Shown: piece by piece, positions 25,401 to 35,842 of the stretch
Layout of the letters: each line of letters starts with the position of its first letter
Numbering within the stretch: position 1 is the stretch's first letter
Assembly (NCBI GenBank): GCA_034687125.1
Contig: JAQGBZ010000103.1
Location: forward strand, 124,001 to 188,000
Direction of reading: 5' to 3'
Length of the DNA stretch: 64,000 bases
From: Neelides folsomi
Lineage: Eukaryota > Arthropoda > Collembola > Neelipleona > Neelidae
The notes under the pieces: model-generated
Told to the model about the DNA's origin: nothing
Database searches by the model: none
The model's input: only the letters and a program-made list of their open reading frames with translations
Program-made: the position numbers and the translations under genes

Positions 25401-27346
25401 AGAAATTTTTATTGGATTTGATTGTAACATTTCCCTTTGAGCAATTTTTTGATTACCACCGATGGTTTTTACTTCGACGGCTTCTTACTCTTGTAAAATT
25501 AATTTTTCCTTTAAATTATGAAATTAAATTAACATCAATTACAATTGCAAGAACTGTTAGAAAAAAACTTAACTGATTATTAAATTTACTTATTTGATTA
25601 ATTAATTAATTATTAAATAATTAATTTGGATTTAAAATCACTAGCCGTACTTCTATGCAACTTTAATATCGAGGAAGGACGATTTGGAAGTGAGCACTTT
25701 TCGATACAAAGTTCAAATCTCTGGGACAATTTTCTTTCTATTTGGACATCTCTTCGCTTGTCTCTTTTACTACATTCCTTGTCATGATCCTTGGCAATGT
25801 GACATAACAAATGAGGATCGTCGAAATGATTCTTGGGTTTATTATGGTAAAGTTTAAAACATAACAGTGGCATTATGACACTTTAGTTTTTATCATCCAA
25901 CTAATGAATGTTCCATTAGCGCCATGTGTTTGAAAGTAGCATTAACTGTGTTTTTACTATTTTTCTCTTTTTAGTGTCTTCTGGGATGGAAAATGATCCA
26001 GAGAGTTTACTTCCTGGTGTTTGGTATCTTCGTTCTCTCTATTGGGTTGTCACCTGTCTCACTACGACTGGATTTGGAGATATTATTCCACTTTCAACGT
26101 CTGAGAAACTCTTGGCTATTTTGTGTATGCTATTTGGCGGTTTTGGACTTTCCATCATTTTGGGCAACATCCTCTCTGGGCTCGCGTCTTTCTCAAAATC
26201 TCATCGAGAATTTTTCTATGAAGTCAAAATCCAACTGGTATGATCCAAACTTAAAAATTCATAAACATACGCAATTTGTTAATTACGTCGAATAGAATAG
26301 CAATAATGTAAATATTGGAATCTTCAATAAGTCATAATCAATGCCGATTACAATTTTTATTTTTTCGAATTTGTAATATTCTATTTACATGTAAATGTAT
26401 ATATCCTGGTTGATTTGCTTATGGTTTGAAGTAAATCATAAATCTTTTATTTCCTTATATTACCAAGGATTAATGTATTTTTATATACTCGAAAAAAATA
26501 AAAATTGTAATCGGAATTGATCATGACTTATTGAAGATTTCATTATTTGTATAAATACAAATTAATTTTTATTTCTTATTTTTATTTTAAATCCATGTAG
26601 AGGCATTTGACTGGAATTGGCTTATCAAAAGATCGTCAAGATCTGATGTTATCTCATTACATCAACTTGTGGAAACGTGTTAGAGGAATTCCATATCACG
26701 AAGCCACTTCTCTTTTACCATTATCATTGCGATTTGACGTCAATCTTGTGATTTTCGGATTTACTATCAAAAGAGTAAGTTTCATTCAAAACTAAATAAT
26801 TAGTGATTTAAATTCTTAATTGTTATATTATTAAATAGAAAAGTGATCGACAATATCGAATTTAATATTTTTATTGGTATGCTGATTTGATAGTGCAAGT
26901 TCTTTTCTCCTGCACATCACGATACATTTATGAGGAATATTTGTGCACATCTCAAACATGCTCTTTACGTTCCTGGAGTGAACATCGTGAGCCATTCAGA
27001 ACAAGGCGGAAATTTATTCATTGTGTTCAAAGGCGAAGTCATCGCGTATGGTTTCAATTCCGAAGGGAAAGAAGTTTACAAGAGGAAATACAAAGAAGGA
27101 CAGGCGTTTGGAAAAGTGCCGGCTCTTTTTCCAGACATTGGATATACGAAAACATACAGGGCGGAAAACAACGTGGAGGTTTTGTACATTGGACATGATG
27201 CCATTAAAAAGGTTTGTAGGCATTTCCCGGCATGGCGACATCATCTCAAGAAATACATTTACATTAAATATGCTCATTTGGCAAAACTCCATGCAAATAT
27301 CTTCAACGAGGAAATTAAAAAGAAGAAAGTGAGGAAAAGCATTTAA
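16450..27346 (+). CDS. CNGK: CNGK-type channel: four tandem K+-channel/cNBD repeats in one polypeptide
   Basis: About 31 exons give close to 2190 residues. Four repeats each have S1-S6, a pore loop, a C-linker and a cyclic-nucleotide-binding domain (cNBD). Pore filters are TVGYGD (split by an intron at 17492/17612, near residue 268), SAGYGD (about 20137, residue ~836), VIGYGD (about 23457, ~1380) and TTGFGD (about 26077, ~1926), so K+ selectivity is expected. cNBDs lie at roughly 18020-18525, 20687-22047, 24174-24650 and 26894-27270. In repeat 3 the phosphate-binding cassette reads YFGEVSMLYGIPRR, keeping Glu and Arg; repeats 1, 2 and 4 lack the Arg, and 2 and 4 also lack the Glu. This single-chain pseudo-tetramer matches the CNGK (tetraKCNG) family known from sea-urchin and fish sperm, where cGMP opens it. 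I chose ATG 16450 because 16442 meets a stop at once. One junction (exon 7/8, near 18765-18856) is unclear. Two transposon-derived elements sit in introns. Confidence 0.9.
20849..21796 (-). mobile_element. Deleted Tc1-like transposon in a CNGK intron
   Basis: A 948-bp insertion within the intron 20819-21846. Long terminal inverted repeats (about 90 bp or more, starting CGAGGGC and containing AAAAGGTTATGGATACAT) are flanked by TA at 20847-20848 and 21797-21798. On the minus strand the centre holds a broken transposase remnant: a SGGGGIKVWVEFHS segment, then QQNNAHPHVSAATRNW, then DLNQMENVWG, which resembles the DD34E catalytic part of Tc1 enzymes. The first catalytic region and N-terminus are missing, and frames shift. 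It is non-autonomous. Confidence 0.85.
26319..26539. repeat. Foldback MITE in the penultimate-but-one CNGK intron
   Basis: About 50-bp arms (26320-26368 and 26489-26538) are inverted copies with few differences, beginning ATCTTCAATAAGTCAT and including CCGATTACAATTTTTATTTT. They surround about 120 bp of AT-rich DNA with no coding capacity, in the intron 26238-26600. Confidence 0.72.
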
Positions 27347-27756
27347 CTGCAAACTTTAAATTGTTATTTAAATTATTTATGTAATTTCTTACAATTTAAT
27401 CTTCAATTTGATAATGTAACATTTATATTTTTTATATCAACAATATATTTAAAACCTTTTTGATTGAAGTGTGTGAATGTACCAATTTAAAATAAAATAG
27501 CGTTTTTTACTTTTTCAAAATTATGAATTTTTATTTAAAAGACATTTGCCTTCTTTTGATTCATGTGGCAATTTACATTAAAAGATTTTTTCAGTCGAAT
27601 AAGATTTGATGAGATTTAAAATATTTTACTATATAAGACTATAATTTTAAGATTTTGGAATAATTAACAATATATTAATTATAATTACAGTTGTCAGTTA
27701 CTGTAATTAACCGGCTAAGACACAACAAAGGTTTTGAGGCTTTTTGAACTCCCGTT
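27347..27756. other. Convergent 3' UTR region
   Basis: Two genes end toward each other here. An AATAAA at 27491-27496 could serve the channel transcript. No coding signal was seen. Confidence 0.5.
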
Positions 27757-30233
27757 TTAAGTCGACCTTTTGGCTCGTTCTCGCTCGGTGAAACATTCGC
27801 AGTCGAGTTCGCAAACAGGGCAACCTTGACATCTCGGAGCGTCGCACAAATCGCTGCTTTCATTGTCAGAATTCCCACATTTGTTGTCTTTCTTGCACAC
27901 GTCGTCCAAAACAGAGCTGCAATCTCTCTGAGTTTCATTTGCATTGCAATCATTAAATGTAAAAGCAGGACAGCCGAAATCAATCTTTTGTTCAACGTAA
28001 TTGTTGCATTCTTCAACGGTGATTGGAATCAATGGTGGTTGATAGCATTCTTGAACTGCGGGTTGTTGGGTTTGTGAACAATCGCCAACTTTGACCGGAG
28101 CTGATGGTTCGGATAAGAAAACGCTTGAAAACCAACTTTTGCAAGATTCTTCTGGTGGCGGAGCACATTTGGGTTCTTCTGCACATTGTTGTGCTTGTTG
28201 CGGTTTGTTGCATTCATTCTGGTTGGAACAATCTGATTGATGAGAGAAATCATAATCGTCTTGACATCCAGTCCGTGTGTTACAATTGTCATTTTCTTCT
28301 CTGTATCCTTCACATGTGCATTTAGAATCTTCTGCATCAATTGCACTTTGACTTGTTGAAGGTCTCACTCGGAGACCTTCAATGCCGCAGACACCGCTTA
28401 AGGAATTGTCACATTGATTTCCAGCTAAGTTGAGCTCAGCTTGGATCCGGGCAAGCTTTTTGAAAGCGTGTGTGAGAACCATCATGAGCTCATTTTCTGA
28501 AAGAGTTCTGGGACAATCGCAAATTCCAATCAAAGCTTCCTTTTCGGCCTTTTCAAATTAATTAAATCAATTAATTAAATCAATTAAAAATTCAACTTAT
28601 AATAATAATACGGGTTTTATTCATCAAAATATATTAGCATTAAAATAATTTGAGATTTGATGAACAAAGGTAACAAAGAGATCATGTCCTTTCTGATTTA
28701 AAGGTAATTAATATGACTCCAAGATTTAAGACATTATATTTAAGAAACTTAAGGTACATAAATATAAAGGAAAAGTAACTAAAATATTAATTAAAGTAAT
28801 TGGTATTAATGTATTAAAGTATTAAAGTAATTATTAAAGTATTAATTAATGTATCTTTTCAATAATATGTCAAACTAAACTAGTAATTTTGAATTAATAC
28901 AATTTTAAACAAAAAATATGAAAAAAACATTAATGAATTTAATTAATAATCACCTTTAAATCCCTTCTGAATCCTTCCAAAAGATTCCTATATTGCTCCA
29001 CAAGTCTTGACTCTTGCATGACACATTCAAGATGAGCTTTACCAGAAGTGAGTTCGTATTCGGCACAGCAAAGCGTTTCTTCGGCGATTTTGAGCAACGG
29101 GTTACTGCAGGTGTATTTGCATCGCTTCCCCCGCTCAATCACTTCCCTCAATTGGCACAAATGTTCCCAAGCTTCTTGAACTTTCGGAGCCGCTTTTTGA
29201 TACTACAAAATTCAATAAATTTATTATGCCTTATGCCTTTTATGTACTATCTAATCTAATTTATCTAATATATTTAATAAATTGGATTTATAATATTTAT
29301 TAATTCAACTTATTGAAAGATTTAATAGATTTTGTGTTTTATACCAAAATACATCGTTTTCCACAATATTCTTGCACTGTACACCAAGAAGCTTCAAATT
29401 CCGGCGACTTTGTTTCAAAATCCTCAGCTGCACAATTGACAGCCTCCATGAAGATCTTCGTAATGTCCACGACGTCACAAACTGTGGTAAGGGCCAATTG
29501 GCTGCTGCACATTGCCTTTTTCTTAATGTCCATGAGAGCTTTTTCCAATTCCGCGTTGGCTTTTCTGATCGTTTCGTCCTCCTTGTCCATTGACATCATA
29601 CACAAGCTTTCCATCGTCCCCAAATTGGATTCTTCACACGTGGCGAAGAAATTGGTAAAAGCGGAAAGTTCCTTCCGCATCTTGGAAAATTTTTCAGAAG
29701 ACAGAGCTTTGATCTCTTTGAAATTGAATCCGATCGCCCCACTTTCATTCAAAGCGTATAAAGCTAGCGACTAAAAAATCATCAATTTAAATAAATTGTA
29801 ATGATTTATTGGAAGTAGTTAAAAACAATAAGTTTATCAAATAATACAAAACAGTGTGTTTATAATGTTTTTAATTAATTAATTTAATTGGAGTAATTTG
29901 ATTAATTAAGTAATTAAAAATTAATTGTAATTACGCCAATTGCTGTATAACCGATCCAAGGAAGCGTCTGTTTTGGAGTAAACCCAAGGAACGTTTTCTT
30001 TGATGACCAATTGCTCATTCCTTTTGTACATTGTGGCTGAAAAAGACAATTTTAATTACGCTTAATGTATAATCATTGCGTGTATTTAATAATGTGGATT
30101 TGAATTGGATCATCATTTGTACGATTGTTGAATTTTATGATTATTTTTTATTTACATTTCTTTCCAAATTCCGGAGCAAAGATGTGGTTTGTCCAATTGA
30201 GTTTCTTGTGATCTTTGACAACAGCCCGGACAT
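27757..30233 (-). CDS. Unrecognised 548-residue protein with Cys-rich C-terminal half
   Basis: Five exons (30233-30156, 30036-29935, 29770-29345, 29202-28954, 28548-27757) are all joined in phase 0. The protein begins MSGLLSKITRNSIGQ with no signal peptide. The middle (about residues 61-285) is helical and charged, with paired Cys (MCSSQ, TVCDVV, VNCAAE, EYCGKRC, TLCCAEYE) spread through helices. The last 264 residues turn acidic and Cys/Asn/Gln-rich, with many short spacings (CDCPR, CTCEGY, CQGCPVCELDCECF), and end ERERAKRST. I know no family with this plan. The Cys clusters could bind metal or form disulfides; the lack of a signal peptide argues for the former or for a structural, sperm-type role, which is speculation. 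Its head faces the 65-residue gene. Confidence 0.72.
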
Positions 30234-30532
30234 GATGATTTTTTCAATAAAGCCGACAAAGAATTTCCAAAAGATTCAAACCCTGTTTAATTTTTAAAAA
30301 CAGGAAATCTTCTGAGTTCTTGTAATAAATAAATGCTTGAGAATAATTTGGATTTTCTATAACGATAAAATCGAATATGTTTGACAAGTTGGCATAGGAT
30401 TCCTCAATGGAGAACTTTGTGGAATTGCAAAATAAAATGTAAACCGAACGACTTATTAGGAAAACTCTAAAAAAAATCTCAAAACGAAGACCAAAATTCC
30501 AAGTTACGGTTGAAGTCTTAAAGTGGTAGGAA

Positions 30533-30873
30533 ATGTATTACCCGTCAGATCATTGTGTTGGGCGTTGGGCAAAACCGAAAAGGAAGCCACAAAGTGAATA
30601 AATATAAATAAATTCATTATGGATGGATAACATAATGTCCATAATATAAATACACAAATAATTGAATACTAGTGTTAGTAGTGTTGTGAAATGAAGGATG
30701 AATAATATCAAATTGTCATTTATTGTATTAATTTAGAACGAAAAGCCAAGAAGCCGGCTGAAGACGATCAAGGCCCAAGCACATCAGGAAATCAATCCAA
30801 CAAAGAGGAAATCAACGCTCAGGTTGAAACCAAAACAGAATCCCAGACGAAGACTTCAACAACTAAAAAATAA
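30533..30873 (+). CDS. Small basic protein, 65 residues (hypothetical)
   Basis: Two exons, 30533-30593 and 30737-30873, joined across a GTGAAT/AG intron in phase. The predicted protein opens MYYPSDHCVGRWAKPKRKPQ, continues with a Lys-rich stretch (KRKAKKPAEDD) and ends in a polar Ser/Thr/Lys tail. An in-frame stop precedes the ATG, so the start is fixed. AATAAA follows at 30916-30921. It is head-to-head with the Cys-rich gene, 300 bp away. I do not recognise it; coding status rests on phase and composition only. Confidence 0.42.
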
Positions 30874-32950
30874 ATTAATTTAAATGGAAAATTTATTACT
30901 TTGTATAATCGGGGCTTGAATAAATTTTAATTAATTGAACAAAATTAAAAAAAAAAATTTCAAGTGAACTCTCATTATCATTATCATTACAGATTACCTT
31001 TATTGAATTATAATTGATTATTCGTTTAACATTAACCAAATATAGTAATGTTGAGTTTTATAAAATATGTAGAATCAGTGAGATAATATTTAACAGTATT
31101 TCATCGTCAATTCCCTATAAAGTTAAAATATTTAAATCACGTCCACTTTGTTTGTTCTTATTTTTCATTCTCACACCAAAGATAAAAAGAAATGGAAATC
31201 AACATGAACCTCATTTACCCCATTAGTTAAACACTCCAGTAATCTGTTATTAAAAAATATTTTAAACTATTTATTATTCAAACTTCATCCCATTTATAGA
31301 CAAAAATAACATATTTGGAATAAACCAACTCAAATTGGTTTTTTCTCAATCATCTCCAATCACTCGAATCACAACGTGACATGCATCATCCAAGCACACT
31401 AAGTCACTCAATGCAAAATCTTGGTTTAAGCATGGAGATAAAGTCTTGATGGATCTGATTTATAATTTTAGAAAATTTTTACTTTAAATGTTTTTTTTAA
31501 ATATTCATCAGGTTAATAAAACATTTAATAAGTCATAATTATCAACCATTAATTAATAAAATTATAATGATAAATAAAATGAAAGAAAATTATTATAATC
31601 CCTAATTTATGGTTAAGTTATTTATTGATTAATAATCTAATCATCTTCAATTCATGCTGAAGGTGTTAAATATGTTGAAAATGTAAAATGAATTAAAGGA
31701 TTGAATGAGAGAAACACCATTGAAGAAGTGCAACAACCATTTGAGTCAATTGAGTCTTAATGACACCCTCAAAAGGAACAAATTGTAATTAAAGAGCCCA
31801 ATACTGAGATTGAGAAATTGTTGTTGTTTGGTCTTATCAGAGAAAGAGCGAAAAGCTTGGCATTGCGTCTCCAATTTCTTCTTATCAGTTTAGGAAACGG
31901 AGGCAGACGACGTTTTTAATTGTCTTTTGCCGTGTCAACCTCCACATTTATTGTCACGCGGAAAGACACAGGCGATAAAAAACTTCCTTACTCATTTCTT
32001 CCGTTAAACACAAATTGAGTTCGAATGAATGTTTAAAGTTAAATAACCAAAGATTTCAATTTCATAAAACATTTACCAGATTACTTGACAATCCAACCAG
32101 CAATAATGTATATCTAATCTATAAACATTAATATGAAACTGCTTTTAATGAAACATTAACAAATAAATATTAACAACTTTAAACATTGAATAAACATTAA
32201 ATGGTTCATTAAATGGTAAAATATGCTTAAATTGTAATAATTCACTAAAAGTCTTTTGATAATTAGACTTTTTGAATTAAGCAGCTGTTTCAGTTATTGA
32301 ACAGAATAATTAATTCGAATATCAAGAATTTGGATTTTAAATTATGCCAAATATTCCCAATGGATCTAATCTTAATGAATAAAAAACCCAGAAACATACA
32401 ATTTGATACGTAGAAGAAATGAACAAAAGCCGAACCACGTTTTTCTTCCCAAACTCATCTGAATGTCAATGAGTCAATGAGAAATTCCTCTGTTGGTTGA
32501 AACCATTTGAAGTCATTTGATATTCAGGGCAAATCTTCAATCTCCCATATTCTGTATTTCCCAAATATCTAAACTGAATTCCTAATTTGTTTACACACTT
32601 TTTCAAACTCATTCAAATTACAAATGTAGAAAAATTAAAACCCTCGATCCAAATCATATGATGTGAATGATGTCAATAAATTGTCTATTTACATTTGACA
32701 CGAATATTTTAATGAAAAAGTTACATAAAGTTTACATAAGCACTTGTATCAATTTTTATATGATATAATTTGATGTAAATACTAAAGAAATTTTGGAATG
32801 GATTTTCCCTAAATGAGTAATATTGGAATGTTTACTGCTTTGTTTGTCAAGTAGGTTTGAATTTTAGGGGATTTTTTTGCTAATGAGTTTCAACTTAACC
32901 TTCATAGTTCTTTGCCCCATGCTTCAAATTTTGAGATTCTCGTTTCCCAA
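30874..32950. other. Gene-free stretch
   Basis: About 2.1 kb of AT-rich DNA with no exon I can support. It includes 3' UTRs of the converging 65-residue gene (+) and SUN gene (-). Confidence 0.4.
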
Positions 32951-34259
32951 CTACCATGGTTGGATAAAACCTCCAGGATTAAATTCCTCACAGTCACACC
33001 TGACTTCAGGGATATTCAATAAAATTGGTTTTTTCACAATTACATACTAATGAAATAAATTTGGAAACGTTTATTTTTATGAAATTACTTACGATTTTAT
33101 ACGGCATGAGAGCATTATGTTTAAATTCAAACTCATTGATAAGTTTTCGTTCTCCGTCGTTGATCTAAAATATTCAATATTCAATTATTATTGGAATTAC
33201 AATTAAGCTTAGTTAGATCGCTTATGCTCATAGGCTGTAATAGCAGTATATAATAATATGATATTGTTCATTTTCTAACCCATAATCTAAAACTACTTGG
33301 AGCGGATCTTAATTTGAGATCATCCCGCACTCCGCATTGAGAAACGTCCGTGCATTTGTGATAAAGTGTGAAATATTTCAATTCAATTTGTCGTCCAAAT
33401 CGAATATGAAAAATGGCTGAGCTTCCTTTAAAGCAAAATTCGAGCGGATCTTTCTTAATAACAAAATGAATAAATTAATTAGATTTCTACAAATTAGTCC
33501 CTGTTGAGCTTTTTCATGCTTATAATGGGTAGAACAAGTGAGCTATGGACAAATTCTAATTATATAATAATTAAAAAATTATAAATTAAAATCAAGGGAG
33601 ACATACTTGAGAGAGGATTGACGAAGGTTCATATTTGTTACATCCCAGCGGGACAATTCCGAAAGCGTGCCGACAATAAGGTTCGCAAATATTTCCATCA
33701 AAACTTGTGATTTCCCCGCCATTCCCCTCACACGCCCAATTGATCATTGGATCTTTTAATTATAAGCAAATTAGAATTGTTTCGGATATAAAATATTTAT
33801 CAATTTGAAAGTTTTGGTAGTTTTTGCCTTATTGAGCATTTGGGCCATTTGAATTCATTTTTTGGTTATTTTATAATTTTTATTAAATTACTTTTATTTC
33901 TGTTTAAAGCGGAGTAAATTCCAAAGCACATCACACCAATAGCAATGACAATAAAGGCAATTGAAAACAAGCTCCATTCATTTCTATCTCTTTTTCCACT
34001 ATAAAGGAAAATGCATTATAATCCTTCAAGGTTAATTAGTCATTTACTTATTAACAGGGTTGTTTATCGGAGGATGCTGTTGAGGTTCTGAAACGGGTGG
34101 CGGAACAAAAGAAATGATGGATGGATGACTGGATGAACTTGAAGGAGATGTTGACTGCGGTTTGGAACTCGAAGTGCCTGAAATTTTGCCAATTTTTTCG
34201 CCTGGACATCCATCCCGATTTCCAATCCGATAATAAGGAATGTCTCCATAATTGGACAT
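32951..34259 (-). CDS. Short SUN-domain membrane protein
   Basis: Six exons (34259-34048, 33998-33892, 33752-33607, 33453-33280, 33164-33093, 33046-32951) join in phase to 268 residues. The N-terminal 70 residues are Ser/Pro-rich; one transmembrane helix follows at about 79-101 (WSLFSIAFIVIAIGVMC). The rest is a divergent SUN domain: NWACEGNGGEI, a long FCFKGSSAIFHIRF strand with RQIELKYFTLYHK, LRSAPSSFRLW, then NEFEFKHNALMPYKIYVIV and PEVRCDCEEF where the family has a PE-T-C-Y-RF end. SUN proteins span the inner nuclear membrane and bind KASH partners to couple nucleus and cytoskeleton. The small size and lack of a long coiled coil resemble the SPAG4/SUN5 sperm type. An upstream noncoding or coding exon before 34259 is possible, since AG precedes it. 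Confidence 0.8.
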
Positions 34260-35842
34260 GTTTGACAAAACTAAAGTTTGAATTTGGATTTAAAAAATTC
34301 CATCAAAATTTAATATAATGGGAAATCCTTATAGGATTTATCTCATAATTCAAAATCTCACCTTCAGACTTTATATAATAAACAGTAAATCAATTTTAGG
34401 GAGCTAAAACTAGAAAGAACTAGAAAAACCAATACACTAATTTTGCATATATTTTTTAATCCACATAATAAATGAATAAATAATCAAATTCAATAACCAT
34501 GATAGAATTGATACAAGTTGAAAGAATAGAAAATAAACTACGTAATGACAGATTCAACCACAATGTCTCAATCAAGATCGTTATCAATTATCATTGTTGT
34601 TTATTTAATGGAAATTATTTTGCATAATGCATAGCAAAATTCCTCGTGGGCAATAAATTATATAACCACATTTAATTAAAATTCATTAAAGTTAATAAAT
34701 AGTTGTAATTTATTCTGGAGCAAATTCACATGATATAGCGTAAAGCTCAATACAATGTGAATTTTATTTGTCGTTAGTAATAATTTAACAAATATGCATA
34801 AAATTATGTTATGTCAATGGCAGCTCATGGCCAATTTTAAATAACAAGAAGCTTATTGAAAATCTAAATTGTAGCAAATTAAATGAAAAAGGTGAAAAAT
34901 GAATTATTCATTGAAACTCAATTTTGAATGGAAAATTTCCTCGACGTTTCCTCTCCAGACTCTGAGTCCATAAAGGAATTTAACCAAATTACAGAAAAAC
35001 AAATTCCACTAACTTTAATTCCATTACAATATGAATTGAATAAAATTATGATCTCAATTGAATAATTGAAAGTTTGAAAGCAATATAAAAACTAATTCAT
35101 TAATAAATGATTTTTGTTAATAATGGATTCATTGAGGAAGATTTTGATTATACAATTGTACATATTATTCCTCTTTTTCTCCCACCACCTGTTGAACCTC
35201 GTGGTGATAAAAGACACATAAAGGAAACTTTCTCAAAAAAATAAATATGAGAAAATTCCAGTTGACAACTTGCGTCTACTTGTAAGGGGGAGGAGGAGAT
35301 GAGAAAAAACAACGCACTGTTAATATCAATATTCGGATGTTCCCCAACACCCGAACGTCTGGAGCTTCTACAATTTCCTAAAAGACCAAATCCCCCTAAT
35401 GTTATCAAGATGAAAAAGAGACTTAACTATAAAAAGGAACCTCCGACTGGCGAAGTCAACGCTCACAATTCACATGTTCAGCCAATCTGACCTCCAACGC
35501 TCTTCCCATTTCAAAACCATTGAGCAAAAGAAGTAGTCAAATAATGCCTATTTCAACAACTCCTTGAATTTTATTTTTTTCAACACACAAAACACTTAAT
35601 TAACTTTAACTTTGAGTAAACCACTTTATATTTTCACTTTAATAACTTGACTTTCTTGCATAGAATTTTCACAAATATACTCCCAACTACTTCAGTAAAC
35701 TTATCCAACGAATCTCAGTGATTTATTCACTTTTGTAAATTACCTAATTGTATTATTTAAGTTAGATATTTTAAATTTAACTATATTGAGTAGAATTATT
35801 TAAATATACTGAGAAGTGACAAGTGGAAGAAATAAATTGAAA
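34260..35842. other. Divergent intergenic region, SUN gene to sugar transporter
   Basis: No supported coding exon. It should contain both promoters; a TATA-like motif lies at 35428. Confidence 0.4.
35428..35435 (+). promoter_or_regulatory. Putative TATA box, transporter gene
   Basis: TATAAAAA about 385 bp before the transporter ATG, followed at +30 by a TCAACGCTCAC start-like sequence. The long leader would be 5' UTR. Weak evidence. Confidence 0.35.

Noticed and set aside
35148-35490. Overlapping open frames on both strands
   Set aside because: No conserved motif; the region looks like promoter and leader of the transporter gene.
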